This document shows positions 5,674 to 6,265 of a stretch of 6,265 nt of DNA, piece after piece. Where the stretch lies: assembly GCA_039180385.1 (NCBI GenBank), contig JBCDDJ010000399.1, forward strand, positions 1-6,265, written 5' to 3'. A program made the position numbers and the translations under genes. Source of the stretch: SIO4C1 sp039180385. Its GTDB lineage: Bacteria > Cyanobacteriota > Cyanobacteriia > Phormidesmidales > Phormidesmidaceae. How positions within the stretch are numbered: the stretch's first letter is position 1; every line of letters begins with the position of its first letter. The notes under the pieces are model-generated. The model worked only from the letters and a program-made list of their open reading frames with translations, made no database searches and was not told where the DNA came from.

Positions 5674-5682
5674 GAGGAGTCT

Positions 5683-5886
5683 ATGGAAACCGAACATGAG
5701 TACACACCAGCGTATGACTCAGAGGATATCGAACCAACTTTTTATTTTCCAGATCCTAATTTAGAAAACTGGTTAGATACGGTTTTTGGGGCAAAGTCGA
5801 GAGCGTTCGTACAGCCCATCCCACTGAGCCAGTTTTCCAAAGCAAGCCTACTGTTTCAGCAATCGAAATGGAAGCGGAGCAACTAG
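5683..5886 (+). CDS. Small acidic ORF, possibly the 5' part of the following gene
   Basis: 67 codons from ATG 5683, 9 bp after the previous stop, with GAGGAG (5674-5679) three bases upstream. The first ~45 residues look protein-like and acidic ('YDSEDIEPTFYFPDPNLENWLDTVFGAK'). The last part ('LLFQQSKWKRSN') looks out-of-frame. It overlaps the next gene by 19 bp. The -1 frame that continues into the next gene is already open from 5760 and reads sensibly ('TEPVFQSKPTVSAIEMEAEQ'). So this may be a genuine small translationally coupled gene, or the N-terminus of the large downstream protein separated by a frameshift or sequencing error somewhere between about 5760 and 5830. I see no classical slippery heptamer in frame. 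No function recognised. Confidence 0.55.
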   Translation: METEHEYTPAYDSEDIEPTFYFPDPNLENWLDTVFGAKSRAFVQPIPLSQFSKASLLFQQSKWKRSN

Positions 5887-6265
5887 AGCACCTGATTCAA
5901 AGCTATGAAGCGCACTTTCAGGACGGTCGAGGGTTTGACCGGATCACCGAGGCGCGAAAGTTTGCCTCGGATGTGTTAAGTGAGTCCATTCAAGCGGGTG
6001 GTGCCCTGACAAAGGTGGTTGATGAAGCAGTTGAGAAAGCCATTATCAGAACTTCGCAGGCGATTGTGAGGGGTGAAGCTGACGCTGAAAATAGCCATGA
6101 TGTGTTTGACCAGCTGGTGGATTTGCTGGACCGTCAGCCCCGGTTGGGGGTGAGAACTTCCACTTCAGTTGAGCAGCAAGCTTACAGTACGCCTATCCCA
6201 ATCGGCTATCTGGCAGCAACTTTGGCAGGTATTGATGAGAACACCACGGTTTATGAACCGACAGC
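5868..6265 (+). CDS. N-terminus of a large methyltransferase-type (probably strawberry-notch-like) plasmid protein, truncated by window edge
   Basis: The frame opens at 5760, has its only ATG at 5868 and runs off the right edge, giving 132 complete codons. Residues 1-95 are helical and charged, without recognisable domain. Residues 103-122 ('QQAYSTPIPIGYLAATLAGI') and 128-133 ('VYEPTA') match the opening of N6-adenine DNA methyltransferase folds: an STP (motif X-like) segment, then the SAM-binding motif I (EPTAG-x-G), of which the glycines fall beyond the window. In cyanobacterial plasmids and phages I recall this arrangement in very large proteins that combine such a domain with a strawberry-notch helicase-like region; that extension is inference, since only the start is visible. 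No Shine-Dalgarno precedes ATG 5868, so expression depends on coupling to the overlapping upstream ORF, or the two are one gene. Confidence 0.7.
   Translation, partial: MEAEQLEHLIQSYEAHFQDGRGFDRITEARKFASDVLSESIQAGGALTKVVDEAVEKAIIRTSQAIVRGEADAENSHDVFDQLVDLLDRQPRLGVRTSTSVEQQAYSTPIPIGYLAATLAGIDENTTVYEPT

Overview
This window looks like the mobilization (relaxosome) region of a conjugative or mobilizable plasmid, or an integrated derivative, most likely from a cyanobacterium. The cyanobacterial assignment is inference. It rests on the look of the zinc-ribbon membrane protein and on the large methyltransferase-type gene that begins at the right edge, both of which I associate with cyanobacterial plasmids. 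No rRNA, tRNA, CRISPR array or transposase is visible.

Left part (1-1536). The window opens inside the last ~140 codons of a hydrophobic, Gly/Ala-rich polytopic membrane protein that resembles the C-terminus of a VirB6/TrbL-type secretion channel component. Two minus-strand genes follow: a zinc-ribbon protein with three predicted membrane segments, ending 2 bp from the first gene, and an 81-residue membrane protein. About 300 bp between them holds no convincing gene.

Centre (1576-3671). A small basic DNA-binding-type protein (plus strand) runs convergently into a minus-strand pair: a MobC/TraJ-like ribbon-helix-helix accessory protein followed by an overlapping MobA/VirD2-type relaxase. Upstream of that pair is a 398-bp divergent intergenic region. 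It has an 18-bp perfect palindrome, a 20-bp near-perfect inverted repeat and an array of five T5-6ACAT direct repeats. I propose that it contains oriT and the operators of both flanking operons.

Right part (3672-6265). A plus-strand operon leads away from the intergenic region. It encodes a second DNA-binding-type protein (paralogue of the one at 1576), a ParA-like ATPase, a coiled-coil protein with one membrane anchor, a small acidic ORF, and the N-terminus of a large protein reaching the start of an N6-adenine methyltransferase fold (STP... then VYEPTA), cut by the window edge. Spacings are tight: 4, 18 and 9 bp, then a 19-bp overlap.

The main interpretation is architectural. Relaxase and accessory protein on one strand, with DNA-binder, ParA-type ATPase and coiled-coil protein diverging on the other, is the layout of the IncP Tra1 core (TraJ-TraI against TraK-TraL-TraM). 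It also recalls the R388 stbABC operon next to oriT. The proteins themselves are diverged, and the assignment rests on gene order, sizes and motifs read by eye. Working model: the MobC-like protein and relaxase process oriT, the repeat-binding protein organises that DNA, and the ATPase with its membrane-anchored partner positions the plasmid or relaxosome at the membrane and secretion channel.
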